34,383 nt of DNA. Source: Acidobacteriaceae bacterium (GTDB lineage Bacteria; Acidobacteriota; Terriglobia; Terriglobales; Acidobacteriaceae). Shown piece by piece: positions 18,004-27,345 of the stretch (its first letter is position 1; each line of letters opens with the position of its first letter). The stretch covers positions 1 to 34,383 of the forward strand of contig CAJCIM010000082.1 of assembly GCA_903970395.1 (NCBI GenBank). Reading direction: 5' to 3'. The position numbers and the translations under genes are program-made. The notes beneath the pieces are model-generated. The model was not told where the DNA came from. It did not search any database and saw only the letters and a list, made by a program, of their open reading frames with translations.

Positions 18004-18630
18004 TTAGCGGCCATACTCCTGGAACAGTTCTGGGAACTGCTGGCCCAGCGCGGCGATCTTGGGTATGTCGCACACCTGGATGTACGGATTGTTCGGGTTC
18101 TTGATCGCGTAGTCCTGGTGGTAGTCTTCGCCCTTGTAGAAGTGCTCCAGTGGCGTGATCTGCGTCACGATGGGCGCATGGAAGATCTGAGCGGCGTCGA
18201 GCTGCTTCACATAGGCCTCCGCCACCTTGCGCTGCTGGTCATCGGTGTAGAAGATCGCAGATCGGTAGCTGGTGCCGACGTCAGCACCCTGGCGGTTCAG
18301 CTGCGTGGGGTCATGCACCACGGAAAAGAAGATGCGCAGCAGCGTGCCGTAGCTTACCTTCGCCGGGTCGAACAGAATCTCGATGGCCTCGGCGTGGCCG
18401 GTATCTTCGCCACACACGGCACGGTAGTTGGCGGTCTCTTCACTGCCGCCGGAGTAGCCGACGGTCGTCTGCACAACGCCCTTCACGCGCTGAAAGACAG
18501 ACTGCACACCCCAGAAGCAGCCACCGGCGAAGACAGCGGTATCCAGCTCACCGGCCTCCCAACCGCTCTCCGGTGCGTTGATGTCTTGTACTGCGGCGGG
18601 AACTGGTTCACGACGTGTCATAACGGCCAT
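18004..18630 (-). CDS. msrA: Peptide-methionine (S)-S-oxide reductase MsrA
   Basis: A 208-residue MsrA, which reduces the S-epimer of methionine sulfoxide in proteins. The catalytic motif GGCFWG follows TAVFAG, then come GVVQTTVGYSGG, GHAEAIEILFDP, VVHDPTQLNRQGADVGTSYRSAIFY and the late HQDY motif. A second cysteine lies near the C-terminus (QVCDIPK) and may resolve the disulfide. The frame continues upstream to a GTG at 18753. The ATG at 18630-18628 is preferred because a strong GAGGAGA ribosome binding site precedes it by about 6 bases. The discarded extension would add a hydrophobic segment. No signal peptide remains with the chosen start, so the enzyme is probably cytoplasmic. Confidence 0.93.
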   Translation of the reverse strand: MAVMTRREPVPAAVQDINAPESGWEAGELDTAVFAGGCFWGVQSVFQRVKGVVQTTVGYSGGSEETANYRAVCGEDTGHAEAIEILFDPAKVSYGTLLRIFFSVVHDPTQLNRQGADVGTSYRSAIFYTDDQQRKVAEAYVKQLDAAQIFHAPIVTQITPLEHFYKGEDYHQDYAIKNPNNPYIQVCDIPKIAALGQQFPELFQEYGR

Positions 18631-18909
18631 GCTATCTCTCCTCTGTTGAAACGATCTCCAGAGTACGGCAGCGATCAGGATCACCGCGCCGAACTCTATC
18701 ACCTGCATCGCAACCATCAGTGGCGAAGAGAGGTTCACCACCATTGGACGCACTTGCGCGGCGAACGATGCCTGAGTGTCGCAGAGGCTGATTGCGGGGG
18801 TGTTACCGAGCGAACCAGGGGTGGAACCAAGGAAGTTAACCCCACCCTCAACCTCTACTTGAAGTGTTCGGGTATCCCTATCAAAAGTAGATACTTAGGC
18901 GGCTTGGCG

Positions 18910-19248
18910 CTAGCCCGGAGGCCAGCCCATGTGCCGCTGGCCCAGCAGATGCAGATGCAGGTGCTCGACCGTCTGCCCTCCATCCTGGCCGGTGTTGATC
19001 ACGACCCGGTAGCCGTTCACGAGCCCCTGCTGTTTGGCAACCTCGACCGCCGCGCCAAGCAGGGAGCCCAGCAGCGCCGTTTCGGTGGGCGATGTATGCG
19101 CGAGCGACGCATAGTGCGCCTTCGGAATGATGAGCGTGTGTACCGGCGCCTGCGGGTTGATGTCCGGAAACGCAAGCACCTCGTCAGTCTCGTAGAGCCG
19201 TGTCACCGGGATGGTGCCAGCGGCGATCTTGCAGAAAAGGCAGTCCAT
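18910..19248 (-). CDS. HIT family protein (histidine triad nucleotide-binding)
   Basis: A 112-residue HINT-like protein. It begins with CLFCKIAAGTIP and contains VLAFPDINPQAPVHTLIIPKAHYASL and the catalytic histidine triad VEHLHLHLLG near the C-terminus. These proteins hydrolyse nucleoside phosphoramidates or bind nucleotides; the cellular role is often unclear. There is no Shine-Dalgarno before the ATG at 19248. The leader instead carries a TACTC-rich arm of an inverted repeat that can pair with the 3' region of the upstream M48 gene. It lies between the M48 and msrA genes on the minus strand. Confidence 0.94.
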   Translation of the reverse strand: MDCLFCKIAAGTIPVTRLYETDEVLAFPDINPQAPVHTLIIPKAHYASLAHTSPTETALLGSLLGAAVEVAKQQGLVNGYRVVINTGQDGGQTVEHLHLHLLGQRHMGWPPG

Positions 19249-19253
19249 AAAGC

Positions 19254-19328
19254 AGAGAGTAGAGAGTAGAGGAGTAGAGGGTCAAGCCTCGCGTTTTACT
19301 CTTTACTCTCTACTCATCTACTCCCTCT
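19254..19328. repeat. GAGTA/TACTC intergenic inverted repeat (M48-HIT gap)
   Basis: The left arm (19254-19281) is built from AGAGAGTAG-like units and the right arm (19296-19328) from TACTC-like units, with a short GC-richer loop between. The arms are imperfectly complementary. The right arm contains the M48 stop codon, and the left arm ends six bases from the HIT start codon. It belongs to the same family as the elements near 24356, 27246 and 33651. Confidence 0.7.
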
Positions 19329-20661
19329 ATTTCTTGAAGTACTTCGGCTCCATCCCCGGTGTCCACGGATCATAGGCGTGTGCGAAGGCGGCCCGGCGGC
19401 CGATGGCTGGATGGCTGTAGGTCCAGAACTCATAAAACTGGCTGGGATTAGGATCGGCGAAGGAGACCTTCCCGAGGATGTCGAAGGCTCTTTGCGCGCT
19501 CTCCTGCGGATTGGCCACCAAGCCGTGAATGACCTCCTGCCCAAAGACATCCGCGGCGTGTTCGTGCATGCGGCTAAAGGAGTTCTCAATCGGCTCGGAG
19601 ACAAGCCCAAAGAGCGAGAATGCCAGGAGCAGCACGGACAACGCGGCCCAGTCAGTCTGTGCGGGCACGCCCCAACGAGCACCAAACCGTGCGAGGGCCC
19701 ATTGGATGAAGAGATAGCCGAGGTAGAAGGTGATCAGCAGGCCCAGCAGCGTGAAGACGAACCCAATCTCGATGTGGTGTAGAACGTAGTGTCCGGACTC
19801 GTGACCGAAGACGAGCAGAATCTCATCAGGAGTCATCTTGGCGATGGTGGTGTCCCATACGACGACCCGCTTGCTGGACCCGAAGCCTTCCACATCCGCA
19901 TTGAGCGTGGTCACCTTTTCGCTGGCCTTCATCAGGTACATCCGTTCGGGCGGGATGTCCATGTGGCCTTTCCTGACGACCTCTTCAAGCTGGGCGACGA
20001 GCGCAGGGTCTGATTGCTGTAACGGCTCGTAGTGGTTGAACAGATGGCCGATGTACGGCACCGCAAACGTGATGAGCAACGCCAGTGGGATGCTGATAAA
20101 CCAGAAGACAAGCCACCAGCGGCGCGGGAATTTGCGAATGATCCAGAAGAGCAGCATCAGCAGCAGGCCGCCGAATGCCCACAACAGGCCCTCGGCCTTG
20201 CCCTGATCGCCAAGCCAACTCGTCCAGCTTTGGACCGAGAGGCCGTACTTGATCTCGAGATGCTGGGCGTAAAGGTTAAGCGGAAGATTTGTGAGGAAGC
20301 CGAGCACGCTGTAATAAAGCAAAAAAACATATCCCTGCACCCATTTATTGGAGCTGACGGCGACAGCGCGATCTCGTATCCAGGCAATCACGCCGAACCA
20401 CAACAGCAGAACAAGACTGATGATCCCCCATGCCTCGTCGACAAAGTGCAGCGTAACGCGGATAGTGCTGAGGTGCTGTGCTTTGGCCAGGTCCTCAGGC
20501 GATAGCGAGTAGTCCGGAATATCTTCATGCAGCGGCGCGGCATCCAGCTCCTGCTGTGCGTAGACGTTGGCGGCATGTTCGGCCGGGGTCTCGCTGGCAC
20601 GGGCAGGCAAAGCAACAGGCAGCAGCAGGAACAGGACAAACAGAGAACGGAGCAGGCGCAT
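19327..20661 (-). CDS. M48 family (Ste24-like) membrane zinc metalloprotease
   Basis: A 444-residue membrane protease of the Ste24/CAAX-prenyl protease 1 type. There is a cleavable-looking signal peptide (MRLLRSLFVLFLLLPVALPARA), then several transmembrane segments between about 75 and 215. The zinc motif HESGH (287-291) follows, then two more membrane segments (about 300-322 and 338-355), with the third ligand in MHEHAAD (Glu367). The family's YLYFRFP-like prenyl-binding features cannot be checked here, so proteolysis of membrane or envelope proteins is the safest role. A GAGGGAAA ribosome binding site precedes the ATG. That site lies inside one arm of an inverted repeat (20668-20705). The gene is divergent from the TldD-like gene. 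Confidence 0.93.
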   Translation of the reverse strand: MRLLRSLFVLFLLLPVALPARASETPAEHAANVYAQQELDAAPLHEDIPDYSLSPEDLAKAQHLSTIRVTLHFVDEAWGIISLVLLLWFGVIAWIRDRAVAVSSNKWVQGYVFLLYYSVLGFLTNLPLNLYAQHLEIKYGLSVQSWTSWLGDQGKAEGLLWAFGGLLLMLLFWIIRKFPRRWWLVFWFISIPLALLITFAVPYIGHLFNHYEPLQQSDPALVAQLEEVVRKGHMDIPPERMYLMKASEKVTTLNADVEGFGSSKRVVVWDTTIAKMTPDEILLVFGHESGHYVLHHIEIGFVFTLLGLLITFYLGYLFIQWALARFGARWGVPAQTDWAALSVLLLAFSLFGLVSEPIENSFSRMHEHAADVFGQEVIHGLVANPQESAQRAFDILGKVSFADPNPSQFYEFWTYSHPAIGRRAAFAHAYDPWTPGMEPKYFKK

Positions 20662-20667
20662 AACTTA

Positions 20668-20705
20668 GGTTTCCCTCGTGTTTACCGAGTCTGCACGAGG
20701 AAACC
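20668..20705. promoter_or_regulatory. Inverted repeat between the divergent M48 and TldD-like genes
   Basis: GGTTTCCCTCGTG at 20668-20680 and CACGAGGAAACC at 20694-20705 are complementary over 12 positions with one unpaired C, separated by 13 bases. Read on the minus strand, the left arm contains the M48 ribosome binding site. It could be an operator for a dimeric regulator or an RNA hairpin masking the site. Confidence 0.55.
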
Positions 20706-20838
20706 GCGCCCGGGCAAGCGGTTTCTTTCCACCATGCGCAATTTCCATCGTCGCCATCCGGGCGGTCGATATCGTATCCCCAGTGGGTTTCGGTACACTC
20801 AATCTCACGATCATCCCGCGTATGGAAGTGGGTACCCC

Positions 20839-22613
<1,775 letters not shown>

Positions 22614-22614
<1 letters not shown>

Positions 22615-24362
22615 TGCAAAACTCTCGCTTTAGATTTTTCATCCTGCCCCTGAGCCTGCCGAAGGGGAAGAATCTGCTTCTTGCCGGTGTCGGCGCGGCT
22701 CTCTCCTTTGCTGCATGCGCCCGACCCGCCTTTGCGCAGGTCTCTGACGTCAACCCGTCAACGCCCAGCGCTGTCCTCGCGACAACGAAGGTCACCGACC
22801 CGATCCTCCTCTCCATGCAGCAGGAGCTCACGCGCGAACAGGCGAAGCTTGTGTTGCCCGGCCTGCAGCGGCCGTACTTCATCTCCTACCGCCTTGAAGA
22901 CATCACGACGTGGGAGGCGGTTGCCAACTACGGCGCGCTCACCAGCGAGAACGCCAACCACCAGCGCGTCGTTCGCGTGGAGCTACGCATCGGCAACTTC
23001 GTCTCCGACTCCAGCTCCGCGCGCGGCGAAGGCAGCTTGCAGCTCGCCCCGGAGGACAACGACCCTGCCGCGCTGAAGTACGCCCTGTGGACCGCCACCG
23101 ACGAGGCCTACAAGGCCGCGCTGCGCGCCTACGCCGCGAAGCAGGCGACGCTGAAGCAGTTCCAGACGCCGCCCACCGCAAACGATTTCACGCCGGCTAA
23201 ACCCGTCACACTCATCGAACCGCTCGTTTCGCTCGAGATCGACCGCGACGAGTGGAAGCACCGGATCGTCGACGCCAGCGGCCTCTTTGCCTCCGATCCG
23301 CAGACGCGCAGCTTCGCCGAAACTGTGCAGGGCTCGACCGCTTCGGTCTCCGCTGTTGTCATCAACCGCTATACCGTGGATACCGACGGCACCATGATGC
23401 GTCACGGCTACGGCGAATACTCCGACTCCATCAGCATCGCCGGGCAGGCCGCCGACGGCATGGAGCTGCAGCGCGCCAACGGCTCCACCGCCACCACCGG
23501 TGCAGGCCTCGAAGACGCTGCCGCGCTGCGCAAGCGTACACTCGCCAACCTGCTCAGCTTCCACGATCTCTGCAACGCGCCCATCGTCGCAGCGGAGGAC
23601 TACCACGGCCCTGTGCTCTTCTCCGGTGACGCCGCAGCCGATGTCTTCAATCGCCTCTTCGTCCCCAACATCGAGGCCGACCGTCCCGACGTCGGCACCG
23701 CCGCACGCACCCAGGGCGCCTATCAGTCGAGTCTGCGCACGCCCATCCTGCCTGCGTTTCTCACTGTCGTCGACGACCCCACGATGAAGGCCTTCGAAGG
23801 CCGCGCCCTCTTCGGCGCCTATAAGGTGGATGATGAAGGCGTAACCGTGGCGCCGGTCACGATCGTCGATCACGGCAAGCTCATCAACTACCTTCTGGGC
23901 CGCGAGCCGGTGAAAGACTTCCCTGCATCGAACGGCCATGGCCGTGCCGCGCTGGGACAGGCCGCGCACTCTCGTGCCGGAGTCATCGTCGTCAAGTCTA
24001 CCGAGCCGCTGACCGAAGCCGCGCTGCAGGCCAAGTTGCTCGCAGAGGCCAAACAGCAGGGCCGCGATGTTTACGAGGTCGAAACGCTCGGCGGCGAACT
24101 CGCACCGCGGCTGCTCTATCGCGTGTCGCCCACCGGCAAGCGCACGCTCGTTCGCGGTGCTGTCTTCGATGAGCTCGATCAGCGCGCCATCCGCAGCGGC
24201 ATCCTCGCCGCCGGCGGCAAGCCATACATCGCGCAGACCCTCGGCCCTGTGCCCGAGTCCACCATCGCGCCGGAGATCTTATTCAGCGACATCGGCGTCA
24301 AGCGCGCGAACGAAGAGCAGCAGAAGCTGCCGTACTATCCGCCGCCAGGTGCAAAGGAGTAG
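22614..24362 (+). CDS. Secreted TldE/PmbA-like partner lacking the zinc motif
   Basis: A 582-residue exported paralogue of the upstream gene. It has a signal peptide at about 17-42 (LLLAGVGAALSFAACARPAFA) and keeps the family blocks LPAFLTVVDDPTM, DDEGVTVAPVTIVDHGKLINYLLGR and SNGHGR. At the place of HExxxH it reads FNRLFVP, so the two His and the Glu are replaced by Asn346, Arg347 and Pro351. That mirrors the cytoplasmic TldD/TldE pair, where TldE has no metal site, and suggests an obligate non-catalytic subunit. Translation starts on the ATG that overlaps the upstream stop, with GGGAGG just before it. The stop codon is part of a GAGTA-type repeat. Confidence 0.9.
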
Positions 24363-24440
24363 AGAAGTAGATGAGTTGAGGGAATACCAAATTTCCGCAC
24401 CTTTACTCTTTTACTCCTCTGTCTCCTCTACTCCTCTGCC
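24356..24440. repeat. GAGTA/TACTC intergenic inverted repeat (TldE-RlpA gap)
   Basis: A GGAGTAGAGAAGTAGATGAG-type left arm (24356-24383) and a TTTACTC/CTCCTCTACTCCTCTG right arm (24402-24440) form an imperfect inverted repeat between convergent genes. The TAG stop of the left gene lies inside the element, and the RlpA-like gene's stop abuts it. Confidence 0.65.
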
Positions 24441-25211
24441 TTAGTCAATCCTCACCAGATACGGCAGCGCATACGGAAACGGCTTGCCGATCCAGTCGAC
24501 CATCGCTTCGGCCTGCTTGCGGGCATGGTCTGCGGGATCGATGCGCACCCAGTAGCCTGTCGGTCCTGCAAACTCAATCACCTTCGCACCGTGATAACGC
24601 TGCAGCAATGCGTCCTTCAGATCCATCGCATCCTGTTCGGTCTTGAAGGCGCCGGTCTGCACGGCCCAGTGTCCCGCAGGGTCGAGGCTCTCGTGCGGAA
24701 ACGCCTCGATCTTTACCTTGATGATCCCCGCACGCACACCGCCGATCGCCTCGGCGGCACCCTTCGACAGGTCAAGAATTCTGTCTGGAGCAAACGGCCC
24801 ACGGTCGGTGATGCGCACCAGCACCTGTTCGCCTGTCGCGACGTTGGTTACGCGCACGGTGCTGCCCATCGGCAGCGTTCGATGCGCGGCGGTCAGGCCG
24901 TTCTGGTCGTAGGTGGTGCCGTCTGCGGCGGCGCGATGGTGATAGTTGGGTCCGTACCAGCTCGCCAGCCCGGTTTCTGTGTAGACCGGCTTCACGTGCG
25001 TATCGTCATAGAAACCCGGCGCTGCCTTGGGTTGCGCATAGTCCGTGCGTCCCGGTGAGTAGATCGGAGGCGGCGGCTGATACGCCGTCTGCGTCTTGTG
25101 ATGGCAGCCCGTCGTCATCGCCGCAATCATCGCGACTGCCACGGCCATCGCAGCGTGCTGGGCAGGAGGCGTGTTGCTGTGCCTTCTCTCTCCGGATTGG
25201 TGGTGGCCCAT
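24441..25211 (-). CDS. rlpA: RlpA-like septal ring lytic transglycosylase with SPOR domain
   Basis: A 256-residue envelope protein. After a hydrophobic export segment there is a possible lipidation cysteine (TTGC, Cys36) and a Pro/Tyr-rich linker. A double-psi beta-barrel at about 78-160 matches RlpA: GLASWYGPNYHHR, LTAAHRTLPMGSTVRVTN and RITDRGPFAPDRILDLSKGAAEAIG, with the expected His and Asp. A C-terminal SPOR domain (HWAVQTGAFKTEQDA to the end) should bind denuded glycan strands at the septum. In Pseudomonas RlpA cuts such glycans. The start is ATG at 25211, chosen for the GGAGAGAG site upstream; the frame stays open to 25253. The gene converges on the TldE-like gene and is divergent from the gene at 25454. 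Confidence 0.9.
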   Translation of the reverse strand: MGHHQSGERRHSNTPPAQHAAMAVAVAMIAAMTTGCHHKTQTAYQPPPPIYSPGRTDYAQPKAAPGFYDDTHVKPVYTETGLASWYGPNYHHRAAADGTTYDQNGLTAAHRTLPMGSTVRVTNVATGEQVLVRITDRGPFAPDRILDLSKGAAEAIGGVRAGIIKVKIEAFPHESLDPAGHWAVQTGAFKTEQDAMDLKDALLQRYHGAKVIEFAGPTGYWVRIDPADHARKQAEAMVDWIGKPFPYALPYLVRID

Positions 25212-25453
25212 CACGCTCTCTCCATGATTGGTGGCTCGCAAACTCCGCGTCAACGCAGGGGTGCCGAACTGGGTACGGCTTTTCTTTCTGCATAGCCCGC
25301 ATCGGTAACGTGACGTTCACATCCTGGAATCACAGGGACAACCAATGGTGGACGCTTGGCGTCACTCTTAACTGAAGTAAAGATTCCCGGTGGATGAGCA
25401 CTGTCTGAGGCTTATGTGCGACGGAACGCTGAAGGTGATAACGGAATAGCACA

Positions 25454-26263
25454 ATGGCCCCTCGGGATAGATCACGCAATGCGAACGCGCTGATGAACTC
25501 AGCACAGGCAAACTCATTCGTCCGTCTGGGCAGCATTGCGCGCATGGCTCTGTTGACCATTGGGCTCTGTGCTGCGTCATGCCTCGCGGCAGCGCAGTCA
25601 CCTGCATCGACGCAGTTCGCTGCTGCGAGCAACCCGCCTGCGCTTCTGAACGCCCCAGGTCCGCAACCTGCTGCACCCGAACCCGTTGTCTCCGCTACCG
25701 CCAAATACGTCGAGCCCGGCTGGCAGGTTCTGCCGCTCGACGCGCATGGCAAGATCGTGCAGACACTGCATGATCTCTACGCCCCGGAGAGCTTCCTCGG
25801 CTTTGTCTCTGCCGCAGGGTACTCACAGCTCGTGAACGGCCAGCCGCACTACGGCGTCGACCGCGGCGCATTCGGCGAGCGGCTTGGCGCAGCGGCCATC
25901 CGCGACAGCTCGCAGGACCTTTTCACCGGCGCAGTCTTCGCTCCCATGCTGCATCAGGACCCTCGCTACTACGTCCTGGGGGACGGCCATAGTTTCACAC
26001 GCCGCATCCTGTACGCGGTCTCCCGGTCTCTGATTACGCGCACCGACGACGGCCGCCAAACGTTCAACTCCTCGCTACTGCTGGGCTATGGCGCTGCCGC
26101 TGCGTTGACCGATGCCTACTATCCGCAGGGCGACCGGACCGCAAAGGGCACCGCGAAGACCTACGGTGCTTCCATTGGCGGTGCGGCACTCGGTTTTGCA
26201 TTTCATGAGTTTATGGGTGATGCTCTTGAGACCGCCCATCTGCGCAAGCGGCAACCGCAGTAA
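25454..26263 (+). CDS. Secreted protein of unknown function (paralogue of next gene)
   Basis: A 269-residue exported protein. A signal peptide lies at about 28-48 (RMALLTIGLCAASCLAAAQ) and is followed by a Pro/Ala-rich linker. The remaining 170 residues alternate small and aromatic residues, with blocks HQDPRYYVLGDG, RRILYAVSRSLITRTDDGRQTFN and LTDAYYPQGDRT. Matching blocks in the next gene (HEDPRYHRL, TRILHALVHTVVSQHDDG, LSDAYVPG) show that the two are paralogues. Glycine/alanine-rich segments near the end could insert in a membrane. I do not recognise a characterised family. The ATG at 25454 is the first in frame; ATG codons at 25493 or 25544 would give more usual signal-peptide lengths. 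Confidence 0.78.
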   Translation: MAPRDRSRNANALMNSAQANSFVRLGSIARMALLTIGLCAASCLAAAQSPASTQFAAASNPPALLNAPGPQPAAPEPVVSATAKYVEPGWQVLPLDAHGKIVQTLHDLYAPESFLGFVSAAGYSQLVNGQPHYGVDRGAFGERLGAAAIRDSSQDLFTGAVFAPMLHQDPRYYVLGDGHSFTRRILYAVSRSLITRTDDGRQTFNSSLLLGYGAAAALTDAYYPQGDRTAKGTAKTYGASIGGAALGFAFHEFMGDALETAHLRKRQPQ

Positions 26264-26281
26264 CTCCGCGCAACGGAACGA

Positions 26282-27235
26282 ATGAGAATGAGAACGATGG
26301 TTTTATCGAGCGCAAGAGTGGAGGAGACGCCCGCAGGAGCTTGGGTCAGCGCTCTGCTGGCAGCAGCCTTCTTCTTAGCACCAGGAGCCGCACGCGCGCA
26401 GTCGCTACCAGATGCGCCGAGCGCGATTCTGCTCGCCGACTCCAACGACGCCCTCTCCGCGCAGGTTCAGAACCCCGCGCAGTCTACTCCGACGGCGCAG
26501 CAGGCCGACGCACAGGCCGCCAAAGACCAGGCGCTGTCCGCGAAGACAAAGCTGCCGCCTTGCGCGAAGCTCTATTGGGGTTGGCGACTCCATCCTCAAC
26601 CACAGGCACCCAGCCCGTGCGAGGAAGATCCGCTGCAGCTCATCGTCAATCCCGGCGATGTCACGCCGCTTACGCCCACGCAGAAGCTGGTGCTTGCAGG
26701 CCGTGTGACCACGGATCCCTTCAACCTCATCACGGTCGCCGGCTACTCTGCCGTCTACGTAGGCGCCAATGCGCACTCGGCCTACGGACCGGGCCTCAAG
26801 GGCTTCGGCAAGCTCACCGGCTACAGTCTGCTCGGCGACGCGCAGGGAAACTTTCTGGGCATCTACGCCATCCCCGTTCTGGCGCATGAGGACCCACGCT
26901 ACCATCGTCTACCCAACAAGTCGGTCAAGACGCGCATCCTGCACGCTTTGGTGCACACAGTCGTCTCGCAGCATGACGACGGCACGCTGATGCCCAACTA
27001 CGCCACGCTGCTCACCTACCCCATCTCCGCCGCGCTCTCCGACGCCTACGTTCCGGGCATCGACAACAGCGCCGGCGGCACCGGCAAGCGCATCCTGCTC
27101 GGCTACGCCACAGACCCCTCCGGCGCCCTCATCGCAGAGTTCCTCCCCGACGTCGCCAAGCGTATCCATGTGCACATCGTCTTCGTGCAGCAGATCCTGC
27201 TCCAGGTGGAGAACAGCAACGCCAAATCACAGTGA
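26282..27235 (+). CDS. Secreted protein of unknown function (paralogue of previous gene)
   Basis: A 317-residue exported protein with a signal peptide at about 18-40 (ending GAARAQ) and a Gln/Ala-rich linker. A cysteine pair region (LPPCAKLYWGW, PSPCEEDP) is absent from the upstream paralogue. The C-terminal domain shares DPRY, RILxA, DDG and the A[AL][LS][ST]DAY block with the gene before it, from which it is separated by 18 bases. This points to a tandem duplication and an operon. Several ATGs cluster at 26282, 26288 and 26297, so the exact start is open. No enzyme motif is evident. A strong hairpin terminator follows the stop. Confidence 0.78.
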   Translation: MRMRTMVLSSARVEETPAGAWVSALLAAAFFLAPGAARAQSLPDAPSAILLADSNDALSAQVQNPAQSTPTAQQADAQAAKDQALSAKTKLPPCAKLYWGWRLHPQPQAPSPCEEDPLQLIVNPGDVTPLTPTQKLVLAGRVTTDPFNLITVAGYSAVYVGANAHSAYGPGLKGFGKLTGYSLLGDAQGNFLGIYAIPVLAHEDPRYHRLPNKSVKTRILHALVHTVVSQHDDGTLMPNYATLLTYPISAALSDAYVPGIDNSAGGTGKRILLGYATDPSGALIAEFLPDVAKRIHVHIVFVQQILLQVENSNAKSQ

Positions 27236-27245
27236 GGGCCAAGGA

Positions 27246-27330
27246 GTAGTGAGTAAGGAGTAGTGAAAGACAAAAGCGAAAGGCCCCCGATATCTCTATC
27301 GGGGGCCTTTTGCTACTCCTTACTCACTAC
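27246..27330. repeat. GAGTA/TACTC element with perfect 18-bp arms around a terminator
   Basis: GTAGTGAGTAAGGAGTAG at 27246-27263 is exactly complementary to 27313-27330. The bidirectional terminator stem sits inside, giving a nested hairpin between two convergent genes. It is related to the elements near 19254, 24356 and 33651. Confidence 0.85.
27279..27310. terminator. Bidirectional Rho-independent terminator
   Basis: A perfect 14-bp stem (AAAGGCCCCCGATA at 27279-27292 with its complement at 27297-27310) closes on a 4-base loop. T-rich sequence lies on the exit side of both strands. It serves the secreted-protein gene on the plus strand and bamA on the minus strand. Confidence 0.9.
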
Positions 27331-27345
27331 CCATTACTCACTGCT

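Noticed and set aside
17995-19269. Plus-strand open frame of 424 codons over msrA and the HIT gene
   Set aside because: It spans two certain minus-strand genes and their gap and has no recognisable protein features.
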